Shown here in pieces: positions 42,851 through 49,873 of a DNA stretch of 64,000 nt. Below the pieces are notes generated by a model that saw nothing but the letters and a program-made list of their open reading frames with translations, was not told the DNA's origin and made no database searches. Source of the DNA: Streptomyces sp. NBC_00341. Its GTDB lineage: Bacteria > Actinomycetota > Actinomycetes > Streptomycetales > Streptomycetaceae. The position numbers and the translations under genes are program-made. Where the stretch lies: contig NZ_CP108002.1 in assembly GCF_041435055.1 (NCBI RefSeq), forward strand, positions 558,001 through 622,000, in the 5' to 3' direction. Each line of letters begins with the position of its first letter. Positions within the stretch are counted from its first letter, which is position 1.

Positions 42851-43618
42851 TCAGCGCCGCGCCCGGCCGTTCCGCCGCACTGGGCCCGCCGTGTCCGCCG
42901 TGCCGCGCGCCGCCGTGCCCAGCAGGCCGACCGTGCGGCCCAGCTCCTCGACGGCCTGGCGGAAGAAGGCCGCCCTGGCCTCGACCACCCGGTCGAACTG
43001 GCCGAAGATCTCGAACGACACCAGTCCGAACAGCTGCGCCCAGGCGGCGACGATCGATGGGGCGACGGCGGGGGGCAGGACGGGGGCCAGGTCTGCGGCG
43101 AGCCGCTCGGCCTCGGGGCGCAGTTCCTCGGTGAGCGGCGGCAGCGCGAGCCCCACCTCTCGGTGGGCGTCCTCGACAACGGCGATGAGGACGAGGCCGA
43201 CGCGCGACGCGGGCGCGATGGTGGCCTGCGGCGCCGTGTAGCCGGGCACCGGCGAACCGTAGATCAGGGCGTACTCGTGGGGGTGCGCCAGCGCCCAGTC
43301 GCGAACGGCACAGGCGACCGCGACCCAGCGGGCCAGATGCGCGGCGGGCGCGGAGCCGTCCGGGGCGGCGGCCCGGTGGGCGTTCTCCGCGACCTCGCCC
43401 ACGGAGTCGTACGCATCGACGATCAGGGCCGTGAGCAGTTCGTCGCGGCTGGGGAAATAGCGGTAGAGGGCGGAGGAGACCATGCCGAGCTCCCGCGCCA
43501 CCGCGCGCAGCGAGAGCTTGGCCGCTCCTTCGGCGGCGAGTTGCCTGCGCGCTTCGTCCTTGATGGCGGCGGTGACCTCGATACGGGCCCGTTCCCTGGC
43601 TCCCCTGATGGCGCTCAT
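42851..43618 (-). CDS. TetR-family transcriptional regulator
   Basis: 255 residues from ATG 43618 ('MSAIRGARERARIEVTAAIKD'). The HTH is 'LAAEGAAKLSLRAVARELGMVSSALYRYFPSRDELLTALIVDAYDSVGE', a canonical TetR_N with 'YRYF'. A larger C-terminal ligand domain ('RDWALAHPHEYALIYGSPVPGY') places it with the TetR_C_33/WHG-type regulators. It is divergent from the deazaflavin oxidoreductase across 127 bp containing GAGAGC-n3-GCTCTC boxes, so it probably represses that gene and itself. Confidence 0.91.
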   Translation of the reverse strand: MSAIRGARERARIEVTAAIKDEARRQLAAEGAAKLSLRAVARELGMVSSALYRYFPSRDELLTALIVDAYDSVGEVAENAHRAAAPDGSAPAAHLARWVAVACAVRDWALAHPHEYALIYGSPVPGYTAPQATIAPASRVGLVLIAVVEDAHREVGLALPPLTEELRPEAERLAADLAPVLPPAVAPSIVAAWAQLFGLVSFEIFGQFDRVVEARAAFFRQAVEELGRTVGLLGTAARGTADTAGPVRRNGRARR

Positions 43619-43659
43619 GGGCCGCATTCTGTCACGCGATCAGAGCGTCGACCAATAAC

Positions 43660-43727
43660 GAGAGCGGCGCTCTTGCTTCGGAGCGCCACTCTCGTGCACA
43701 CTGATCTCAAGCGAGAGCACCGCTCTC
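43660..43727. promoter_or_regulatory. Operator array GAGAGC-n3-GCTCTC for the divergent TetR
   Basis: Two clear palindromes, gAGAGCggcGCTCT (43660-43673) and GAGAGCaccGCTCTC (43713-43727), flank a weaker variant GGAGCGCCACTCTC (43680-43693). All lie between the TetR gene and the oxidoreductase, with the second box 19 bp from the oxidoreductase start. Repeated boxes suggest cooperative TetR binding. Confidence 0.7.
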
Positions 43728-43745
43728 CGAACAGTGGGGGTCACC

Positions 43746-44198
43746 ATGTCGCAGGCTTACTACCTTCAGGGAAGCCCGCTCACCGTCCGCCTGAACAGCT
43801 TCGTCGGCCGGCTCGCCCGGCACGGCGTCAGTCTGCTCGGTACCCAGGAGTTGTCGGTCCGCGGACGCAAGAGCGGCCGGATGCAGCGCATCCCCGTGAA
43901 CCCTCACCACCACGAGGGCGCTCAGTACCTGGTCTCGGCACGCGGCCACTCGCAGTGGGTGCGCAACATGCGGGCCGCGGGCGGCGGCGAACTGCGCAAG
44001 GGCCGCGGCAGTCACGCCTTCACCGCCGTGGAGATCGCGGACGACGAGCAGAAGGTGATCGTCGTCCGCGCCTACCTGAAGCGCTGGGGCTGGGAGGTCA
44101 ATCAGTACTTCCAGGGCATCACGGCGAAGTCGACGGATGCCGAGCTCCTCGCGGCCTGCCCCGACCACCCCGTCTTCCGGATCACCGTCGAGGACTGA
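43746..44198 (+). CDS. Nitroreductase/deazaflavin (F420)-dependent oxidoreductase, Ddn-like
   Basis: 150 residues from ATG 43746. The split beta-barrel of the DUF385/Ddn family is recognisable: 'GVSLLGTQELSVRGRKSGRMQRIPVNPHHHEGAQYLVSARGHSQWVRNMRAAGGGELRKG', with the 'G(R/T)xSG..R..P' cofactor motif. Ddn of Mycobacterium tuberculosis is the F420H2-dependent quinone/nitroimidazole reductase. The gene is divergent from a TetR repressor with shared operators, a typical arrangement for stress- or xenobiotic-induced detoxification. The native substrate is unknown. Confidence 0.87.
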   Translation: MSQAYYLQGSPLTVRLNSFVGRLARHGVSLLGTQELSVRGRKSGRMQRIPVNPHHHEGAQYLVSARGHSQWVRNMRAAGGGELRKGRGSHAFTAVEIADDEQKVIVVRAYLKRWGWEVNQYFQGITAKSTDAELLAACPDHPVFRITVED

Positions 44199-44244
44199 CC
44201 GGACGGCCAACCCCGACGGCGCTCCGCCCCCCGCACCGCGACGG

Positions 44245-45462
44245 CTACGTGCGGTCCATCGTCGACAGCGCCCGCTGCGCCAGCGGATGCGAACGGACCA
44301 GTTCGGCCAGCGAAGTCGTTCCCCGGGTGATCCCCGCGAACGCGTTCCACGCCGGACGGAATCCCGTCAGCACCGCGTGCAGCAGACCCGGGCGGCGCTC
44401 GAAGAGCTTCAGCATCCGCCGCCCCACGCTCATCTCGACACCCAGCCCGGCCTTGATGGCGAAGGCGTAGTTGAGCGCCTGGCGGCGGGCGTCCACCGCG
44501 TCGTGCGACTCCGCGACCCGGACCGCCCACTCCCCGGCGAGCCGTCCGGAACGCAGCGCGAACGAGATGCCCTCGCGGGTCCACGGCTCCAGCAGACCGG
44601 CCGCGTCACCGCATACGAGCACACGGCCGCGCGACAGCGGCGAGTCGTCGCTGCGGCAGCGCGTCAGATGGCCGGAGGAGATCTTCGGCTCGAAGCCGGC
44701 CAGGCCGAGCCGCGCGACGAAGTCCTCCAGGTACCGCTTCGTTCCGCCACCGTCGCCGCGCGCCGAGATCACACCGACCGTCAGGGTGTCGCCCTTGGGG
44801 AAGACCCAGCCGTAACTGCCGGGCATCGGGCCCCAGTCGATCAGGACCCGGCCGGCCCAGTCATCCGCGACCGTCTGCGGAACGGGGATCTCCGCCTCCA
44901 GGCCGAGGTCCACCTGATCCAGCTTCACCCCGACATGGGCCCCTATCCGCCCGGCACTGCCGTCCGCGCCCACCACCGCACGGGCCAGGACGGTCTCACC
45001 GCCGGACAGCACGACCGCGACCGTGCGCCGGTCGGGCACCGCGGCACCGTGCTGCTCCACCCGGGACACCGTCGCCCCGGTGCGTAGTTCGGCTCCGGCC
45101 TTCTGCGCCTCCTCGACCAGCCCCGCGTCGAACTCGGGGCGGTTGATCAGCCCGAAGAGCATGCGCTTGGAGCGGCGGGTCCGCGAGAGCCTGCCGTTCA
45201 GCGAGAACGTGACCGCGTGGATCCGGTCCCGCAACGGCAGTTCGAATCCGGGCGGCAGCGAATCACGCGAGTACCCGATGATTCCGCCGCCGCATGTTTT
45301 GTAACGGGGCAGTTCCGCCTTCTCCAGCAGCAGCACCCGACGGCCGGCTACCGCCGCCGCGTATGCCGCGGAGGCGCCCGCCGGTCCGGCGCCGACTACG
45401 ACGACATCCCACACGGACGACTCTTCGTGCTCATGTCCGGCGTCTGCGTTCTCGCTGCTCAC
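44245..45462 (-). CDS. Geranylgeranyl reductase-family FAD-dependent oxidoreductase
   Basis: 405 residues from GTG 45462 ('VSSENADAGHEHEESSV'); a GTG at 45507 would add 15 residues. N-terminal dinucleotide fold 'VVVVGAGPAGASAAYAAAVAGRRVLLLEKAELPRYKTCGGGI' with the 'KTCGG' that marks the geranylgeranyl-reductase family. Mid-protein 'VVGADGSAGRIG' and 'GYSYGWVFPKG'-like segments occur, and the FAD-closing 'RVLVCGDAAGLLEPWTREGISFALRSGRLAGE'. Members saturate isoprenoid chains of quinones or lipids; others oxidise polyketides. Divergent from the peptidase gene; no carotenoid or quinone genes nearby. Confidence 0.88.
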   Translation of the reverse strand: MSSENADAGHEHEESSVWDVVVVGAGPAGASAAYAAAVAGRRVLLLEKAELPRYKTCGGGIIGYSRDSLPPGFELPLRDRIHAVTFSLNGRLSRTRRSKRMLFGLINRPEFDAGLVEEAQKAGAELRTGATVSRVEQHGAAVPDRRTVAVVLSGGETVLARAVVGADGSAGRIGAHVGVKLDQVDLGLEAEIPVPQTVADDWAGRVLIDWGPMPGSYGWVFPKGDTLTVGVISARGDGGGTKRYLEDFVARLGLAGFEPKISSGHLTRCRSDDSPLSRGRVLVCGDAAGLLEPWTREGISFALRSGRLAGEWAVRVAESHDAVDARRQALNYAFAIKAGLGVEMSVGRRMLKLFERRPGLLHAVLTGFRPAWNAFAGITRGTTSLAELVRSHPLAQRALSTMDRT

Positions 45463-45645
45463 GATGTGCTTCTGCTCCCGATCCGACCAGTGGCCCAAGC
45501 TGCTCACGGCATCCTACGGCGCGTTCGGGCCAACCCCTGCTGTGGGAGGATCGACCGTGCCTCCGTCGTCACCACAACGCCGCGTTCGCGGCGTTCAAGT
45601 ACACGGATTCGTACCTATAACGTCGCACCTGCTAGGAGCGTGCCC

Positions 45646-47010
45646 ATGACCGCCCATCCGATTTCCGAAACCATCGCCTCACTGATGCCCCGCGCCAAGG
45701 CGGAGCTCACCGAGCTGGTGGCCTTCCAGTCGGTGGCGGATCCCGCTGTGTACCCCAGGAGTGAGTGCGACGCCGCGGCCGAGTGGGTCGCCGGGGCGCT
45801 GCGCGACGAGGATTTCCAGGACGTCGCCCTGCTCGACACCCCGGACGGCAGCAAGGCCGTCTACGGCTTCCTGCCCGGTCCGGCCGGAGCGCCCACGGTG
45901 CTGCTCTACGCGCACTACGACGTGCAGCCGCCGCTCGACGAGTCCGCCTGGCTCTCCCCGCCGTTCGAGCTGACCGAACGCGACGGCCGCTGGTTCGGCC
46001 GGGGCTCCGCCGACTGCAAGGGCGGCTTCGTCATGCACCTCCTCGCGCTGCGCGCCCTCAAGGCGAACGGCGGGGTGCCGGTCTCTGTGAAGGTGATAGC
46101 CGAGGGCTCCGAGGAGCAGGGCACCGGCGGCCTCGAGCAGTACGCGCAGGCCCATCCGGAACTGCTCGCCGCGGACACCGTGGTGATCGGCGACACCGGC
46201 AACTTCCGCGCCGGTCTGCCGACGGTCACCTCGACCCTGCGCGGGATGACGATGCTGCGGGTGAGTCTCGACACCCTCGAAGGGAACCTCCACTCCGGGC
46301 AGTTCGGCGGCGCCGCGCCCGACGCGCTGGCCGCGATGATCCAGCTGCTCGCGTCGCTGCGCGCAGCGGACGGCACGACGACCGTCGACGGCCTCACCAC
46401 CGACACGAAGTGGGACGGCCTCCAGTACCCCGAGGCGGACTTCCGCAAGGACGCGAAGGTGCTGGACGGGGTGGAACTGATCAGCACGGGTACGGTCGCT
46501 GACCGGATCTGGGCACGGCCGGCCGTCACGGTGATCGGGATCGACTGCCCGCCCGTCGTCGGCGCGACGCCGTCGGTGCAGGCGAGCGCGCGGGCCCAGA
46601 TCAGCCTCCGGGTGCCGCCGGGCGGCGACGCCGACGAGGCGACGAAGCTGCTCACCGCGCATCTCCTGTCGCGCGCCCCGTGGGGTGCCAGGGTGTCGGT
46701 CGAGCAGGTCGGCCAGGGGCAGCCCTTCCGCGCCGACGTCTCCAGCCCGGCGTACACGGCGATGGCGGACGCCATGCGGGTGGCGTATCCCGGCGAGGAG
46801 ATGCAGTCCTCCGGCATGGGTGGCTCGATCCCGCTCTGCAACGCGCTCGCCGAGCTGTACCCGGAGGCGGAGATCCTGCTGATCGGGCTGAGCGAGCCCG
46901 AGGCGCAGATCCACGCGGTGAACGAGAGCGTGTCGCCCAAGGAGCTGGAACGGATGTCAGTGGCCGAGGCGCTGTTCCTGCGCAACTACGCCGCCTCCAA
47001 GAAGGCCTGA
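45646..47010 (+). CDS. M20-family metallopeptidase (dipeptidase)
   Basis: 454 residues; ATG 45646 behind 'aggagcg'. Zinc ligands and catalytic residues are complete: His90 and Asp92 ('LLYAHYDVQPP'), the bridging Asp123 ('GRGSADCKGG'), catalytic Glu156 with Glu157 ('IAEGSEEQGTGG'), Asp183 ('VIGDTGNFRAG') and a late His ('EAQIHAVNE'). The lid/dimerisation domain lies between ('VTSTLRGMTMLRVSL...TPSVQASARAQISLRV'). It matches cytosolic CNDP-like dipeptidases of actinomycetes, which cleave dipeptides including Cys-Gly or beta-Ala types. Its promoter region is shared with the geranylgeranyl-reductase-like gene. Confidence 0.92.
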   Translation: MTAHPISETIASLMPRAKAELTELVAFQSVADPAVYPRSECDAAAEWVAGALRDEDFQDVALLDTPDGSKAVYGFLPGPAGAPTVLLYAHYDVQPPLDESAWLSPPFELTERDGRWFGRGSADCKGGFVMHLLALRALKANGGVPVSVKVIAEGSEEQGTGGLEQYAQAHPELLAADTVVIGDTGNFRAGLPTVTSTLRGMTMLRVSLDTLEGNLHSGQFGGAAPDALAAMIQLLASLRAADGTTTVDGLTTDTKWDGLQYPEADFRKDAKVLDGVELISTGTVADRIWARPAVTVIGIDCPPVVGATPSVQASARAQISLRVPPGGDADEATKLLTAHLLSRAPWGARVSVEQVGQGQPFRADVSSPAYTAMADAMRVAYPGEEMQSSGMGGSIPLCNALAELYPEAEILLIGLSEPEAQIHAVNESVSPKELERMSVAEALFLRNYAASKKA

Positions 47011-47107
47011 GCGCCCGGTCAGCGACCCGCCGGACTGCCGGACCGTGGCCCGCTCACCGCGTACCGGCCCCGCCGCCACGCGGTGGGCGATGCGCGCCCA
47101 GCTCGTG

Positions 47108-47139
47108 GATCCGTGCGGTGGACGTCCGCCGCACGGATC
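47108..47139. terminator. Hairpin between convergent peptidase and TmrB-NUDIX genes
   Basis: Arms GATCCGTGCGG (47108-47118) and CCGCACGGATC (47129-47139) pair perfectly; the 10-nt loop contains a smaller GGACGTCC palindrome. It lies 3' to both genes. Confidence 0.75.
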
Positions 47140-47149
47140 GCGTCGGGGC

Positions 47150-48187
47150 TCAGCCCACCGGGACTCCGGCCTCCAGGTTGAACACAGCCGACTTCTCGCG
47201 GGCACGCAGCGCCCAGCGCAGCCGTTCGTAGCGTGCGGGCGGCAGCATCGTGGCCGCCTCCGCCTCGGTGACGAACCGCCAGCCGCGCAGTTCGGAACCG
47301 GGCAGCACCAGCCGCTCGACGTCCCGGCCCGGCAGCAGGCCACCGTCGAAGAGCAGCCGCAGTCCGCCGTATCCGGGCGGCTCTGGCGCCTCCCAGTCGA
47401 TGATCAGCAGTCTCGGTATTCGTTCGAGCTGTATCCCTATCTCCTCCGCGACCTCCCTGATCCCGGCACGGGCCGGTGCCTCGCCCGACTCGACGACGCC
47501 ACCGGGGAACTCCCAGCCGGGCTTGTAGGTGGGGTCGACGAGCAGCACCCGGCCCTCCTCGTCGAAGAGCAGCACACCGGCCGCGACGGTCTCCGCGGTC
47601 GGATCGGGTGTCTGCACGATCCCGCAGGCCGGGGCCGCCCCGGTGTGCACGGCCTCGGCTATCCGTGCGGCCGTCTCCCGAGGGGTGAGGGCGCTGTTGT
47701 CGATGGTGTGGGCGTCCCCGGCGATCCAGTCGAGCGCCGACAGGTAGGGCCCGATGTGCTCGTACGCCCACTGCCGGACCTGGTCGCTGTGTTCGGGATC
47801 GTCGGCGGCTTCCACGCGGTCGGCGATCCGCTGTCGCAGGATCGTTTCCTCAGGTGAGAGCAGCACATGGCGCACCGCAATGCGCCGGGAGGCGAGCCCT
47901 CCGAAGATCTCGTCGCGATACTCCTGTCGCAGCAGCGTCATCGGCACCACCAGCACCCCACCGACCTCGGCGAGCAGGGCCGCCGCGGTGTCCACCACCA
48001 GACGCCGCCAGATCGGCAGGTCCTGGAAGTCGGTCACCTCGGCGAGCTTCTTCTGGGGCAGCAGACTGCGCAGCCCCGCACCGGTCAGTTCCGGGTCGTA
48101 GAAGGTGCTGTTCGGGATCAGATCGATCAGTTCGCGCGCGGCGCTGGTCTTCCCCGCGCTGAACGCACCGTTGATCCAGACGATCAT
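47150..48187 (-). CDS. TmrB-like P-loop kinase/NTPase fused to a NUDIX hydrolase
   Basis: 345 residues with two domains. Residues 1-180 begin 'MIVWINGAFSAGKTSAAREL' with Walker A Gly7-Thr14. They continue 'FYDPELTGAGLRSLLPQ...FQDLPIWRRLV...GVLVVPMTLLRQEYRDEIFGGL', the order seen in Bacillus subtilis TmrB (tunicamycin resistance), a membrane-associated ATP-binding protein. Residues 195-340 are a NUDIX domain with the box 'GGVVESGEAPARAGIREVAEEIGI' (about 229-252), which cleaves nucleoside diphosphate-X bonds. The ATG overlaps the stop of an integrase remnant (ATGA). Combined nucleotide or nucleoside-antibiotic processing is possible but unproven. Confidence 0.88.
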   Translation of the reverse strand: MIVWINGAFSAGKTSAARELIDLIPNSTFYDPELTGAGLRSLLPQKKLAEVTDFQDLPIWRRLVVDTAAALLAEVGGVLVVPMTLLRQEYRDEIFGGLASRRIAVRHVLLSPEETILRQRIADRVEAADDPEHSDQVRQWAYEHIGPYLSALDWIAGDAHTIDNSALTPRETAARIAEAVHTGAAPACGIVQTPDPTAETVAAGVLLFDEEGRVLLVDPTYKPGWEFPGGVVESGEAPARAGIREVAEEIGIQLERIPRLLIIDWEAPEPPGYGGLRLLFDGGLLPGRDVERLVLPGSELRGWRFVTEAEAATMLPPARYERLRWALRAREKSAVFNLEAGVPVG

Positions 48188-48396
48188 TCGTACTCCAATA
48201 CGGGAAGGCCGCCGAACAGGGACGGAGCAGCATCGTGCAAGTCACCTGGGAGCGGCATGGGAAAATTAGGCGTCCACAACCCCGCACCCACTACTTCTTT
48301 CTCCCATTCGCGCTGAAGATACTCCACGATCCGCTCCTCCATCGCGACCGTCACCTCGCTGTACACACCCTCCACACCCGGAAGCTCATGCCCCAT
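48184..48396 (-). pseudogene. C-terminal remnant of a tyrosine-recombinase-type integrase
   Basis: The reading frame from 48396 starts 'MGHELPGVEGVYSEVTVAME' and continues 'ERIVEYLQREWEKE'. This resembles the end of Streptomyces site-specific integrases ('MGH....GVYSHVTPAM...L...L...WE'), including the catalytic tyrosine context 'GVY'. The rest of the recombinase (Arg-His-x-x-Arg box and N-terminal domains) is missing; upstream DNA in this frame is unrelated. About 36 extra residues after 'EWEKE' run into the TmrB-NUDIX start, overlapping by 4 nt. It is evidence of a lost integrative element or phage at this position. Confidence 0.6.
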
Positions 48397-48602
48397 TCGA
48401 GCCTCTACCGCCACGCGCGGACCACCGACGCCTCCCCGCTGCCGGACGGCACCGCGAGCACCTGCCGTCCGCGCGGCCGAGGCCGCTGCCGCAGGCCAAT
48501 TCGCCGAGGTGGCCCGGCGGCAGGGCCGCAAAGGCACGATGACCTCACTCCTCCACCCCGCAACCGAACCAGACGCAGAAGACCTGACGAGGCACTACGA
48601 GT

Positions 48603-48710
48603 CTTCTGCCGGCGCCGGAAGACCGAGCGCACGGTCTCCCACGGAACGCCCCGCTCGGGAACGTCCAGCCAGGGTGAGCCGGTTCTCGCCAGCCACCAGA
48701 TGGCGCCGCC
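48603..48710 (-). pseudogene. Fragment of an IS5-family transposase (DUF4096 N-terminal domain)
   Basis: On the minus strand about 36 codons read 'GGAIWWLARTGSPWLDVPER', then 'GVPWETVRSVFRRRQK'. This matches the DUF4096 head of IS5/ISL-type transposases ('....LRTG.PWRDLPE..GPW.TV...FRRW'). The frame has no start for this domain and no DDE catalytic core follows; downstream codons are frameshifted or unrelated. Neither terminal inverted repeats nor a target duplication were seen. It is a decayed insertion sequence near the integrase remnant. Confidence 0.6.
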
Positions 48711-49076
48711 TGCGGCGACGGTTCGGCCGCTAGCGGCCAATGCGCCGACGTGCTGCCGCCCCAACTGTGTAGCCGGCGCGCTCGGTGATTACTTCTCAGG
48801 GCAGCAGAGCAACCGGTGCACCGGAACGCCCCGCCCGTGGTGAGGACCTGCCGGCGGTGCTCGATACGCAGCGGGTCCTCAGCGATCAGGTAGTCGGCGA
48901 GCTCTTGGCCGGCGGCGCGGACGGTGTCGGCGTGGGGCGACGGGAGGGGCCTCCAGGGATGTGGTCTGCGGCCGAGGAGGTCCTGGGGTACGGGAAGCGG
49001 CGCCCACGGAGGCCGTGACGGGGACCGCCCGGACGTCGTTGGAGCGGGCAGCAGAACGAACGACAGGGGATGGACC
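48711..49076. other. Non-coding debris around the mobile-element remnants
   Basis: A stretch of more than 300 bp without a convincing gene. Overlapping open frames on both strands have atypical composition for this genome (no consistent G/C third position) and no recognisable domains. Together with 48397-48602 it appears to be eroded mobile-element DNA between the integrase tail, the transposase piece and the small gene at 49077. Confidence 0.45.
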
Positions 49077-49253
49077 GTGCTTCGCACCGTGCTTGAGCAG
49101 TTCCCCGCAGGGGGCCCGCGGGGCAGTTGGCCGGCTGAGGAGTTCGCGGCGGCGCGCCGCGGCGAGGGTGTCGCGGCGGAGGTCGTGATGGATCTGGAGC
49201 AGGACGCGTTCCTGGTGGTCGTGCCTCAGCAGCATCCGGACCGGGGCCGCTGA
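49077..49253 (+). CDS. Small hypothetical protein
   Basis: 58 residues from a GTG at 49077 with 'agggga' about 7 nt upstream. The sequence ('VLRTVLEQFPAGGPRGSWPA' onward, ending 'MDLEQDAFLVVVPQQHPDRGR') is acidic/neutral with a beta-strand 'DAFLVVVP' and no signal or membrane segment. The frame is open further upstream into debris, so the start is not certain. Third-position G/C bias improves inside this segment, which supports a real short gene. No function recognised. Confidence 0.45.
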   Translation: MLRTVLEQFPAGGPRGSWPAEEFAAARRGEGVAAEVVMDLEQDAFLVVVPQQHPDRGR

Positions 49254-49355
49254 GCACCGGGACACCGCCCAGCCGTTATCCGGGCACCCGAAGCCTTCCG
49301 GTTGCCGGAGCGGCGGGACAGCGCGGCCGGGAACGCGCGGAACACGCCCCGCCCC

Positions 49356-49622
49356 TCAGGGCGTGTCGCCCCGCCAGTCCCACTTGTACGGCTCGTTCGG
49401 CCTCGGTCCGTACTCGGCTCTGCCGCCGGCCCCGTAGGAGCCGATCTCGGTGATCAGGGCGGAGCCGTCCGCGAGGGCGACCTCCGTCCAGCCGGTCACG
49501 TCCAGCAGTAGCCCGTCGAGCGGGCCGCCCACCAGCTCCCGGTAGACCCGCCCCGGCCGGGGCCCCGGGTCGGGGTCGTCGTGATCGGCGCCGTACACGC
49601 GCCGCCGCATGATCTCGTCCAT
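49356..49622 (-). CDS. Small hypothetical protein
   Basis: 88 residues from the ATG at 49622 ('MDEIMRRRVYGADHDDPDPG'); an ATG at 49610 is equally possible and the ribosome site is weak. The body 'RVYRELVGGPLDGLLLDVTGWTEVALADGSALITEIGSYG' is beta-rich and ends 'PNEPYKWDWRGDTP', which looks like a compact folded domain. No signal peptide or membrane helix. It lies between the eroded region and the alpha-galactosidase gene, divergent from the latter. Function unknown. Confidence 0.6.
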   Translation of the reverse strand: MDEIMRRRVYGADHDDPDPGPRPGRVYRELVGGPLDGLLLDVTGWTEVALADGSALITEIGSYGAGGRAEYGPRPNEPYKWDWRGDTP

Positions 49623-49873
49623 ACCAGCAGGATCGCACCGACCACTGACAACTTCCTCGGTCGGCGGGCCCGGATGACTCGATCGGGGGCTTGTCCGCCC
49701 GCCGGACAGTCCCCAGGGGGCAGCACCCACGGTGCCGGTCAAGGGCTTTGACGAGATACCAAACAAACGACATCGCCCCTCTTCCAACATAGTTCAACAC
49801 GCTCTAACGTAATCGCTCGTATTGGCGTGCACATGCCGTCAGTGATTTGGCACGAGTCCGGAGGAACGTAACG

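Noticed and set aside
45646..47010. Possible loss of a catalytic Asp in the M20 peptidase ('SADCKGG' instead of 'DDKG')
   Set aside because: In DapE/ArgE-type members the bridging Asp is the one before x-K-G, and it is present (Asp123). The Cys takes the variable position.
48545..49087. 180-codon minus-strand frame in the 48.5-49.1 kb region
   Set aside because: No domain, poor third-position bias, and it overlaps the transposase fragment in another frame. Treated as debris.
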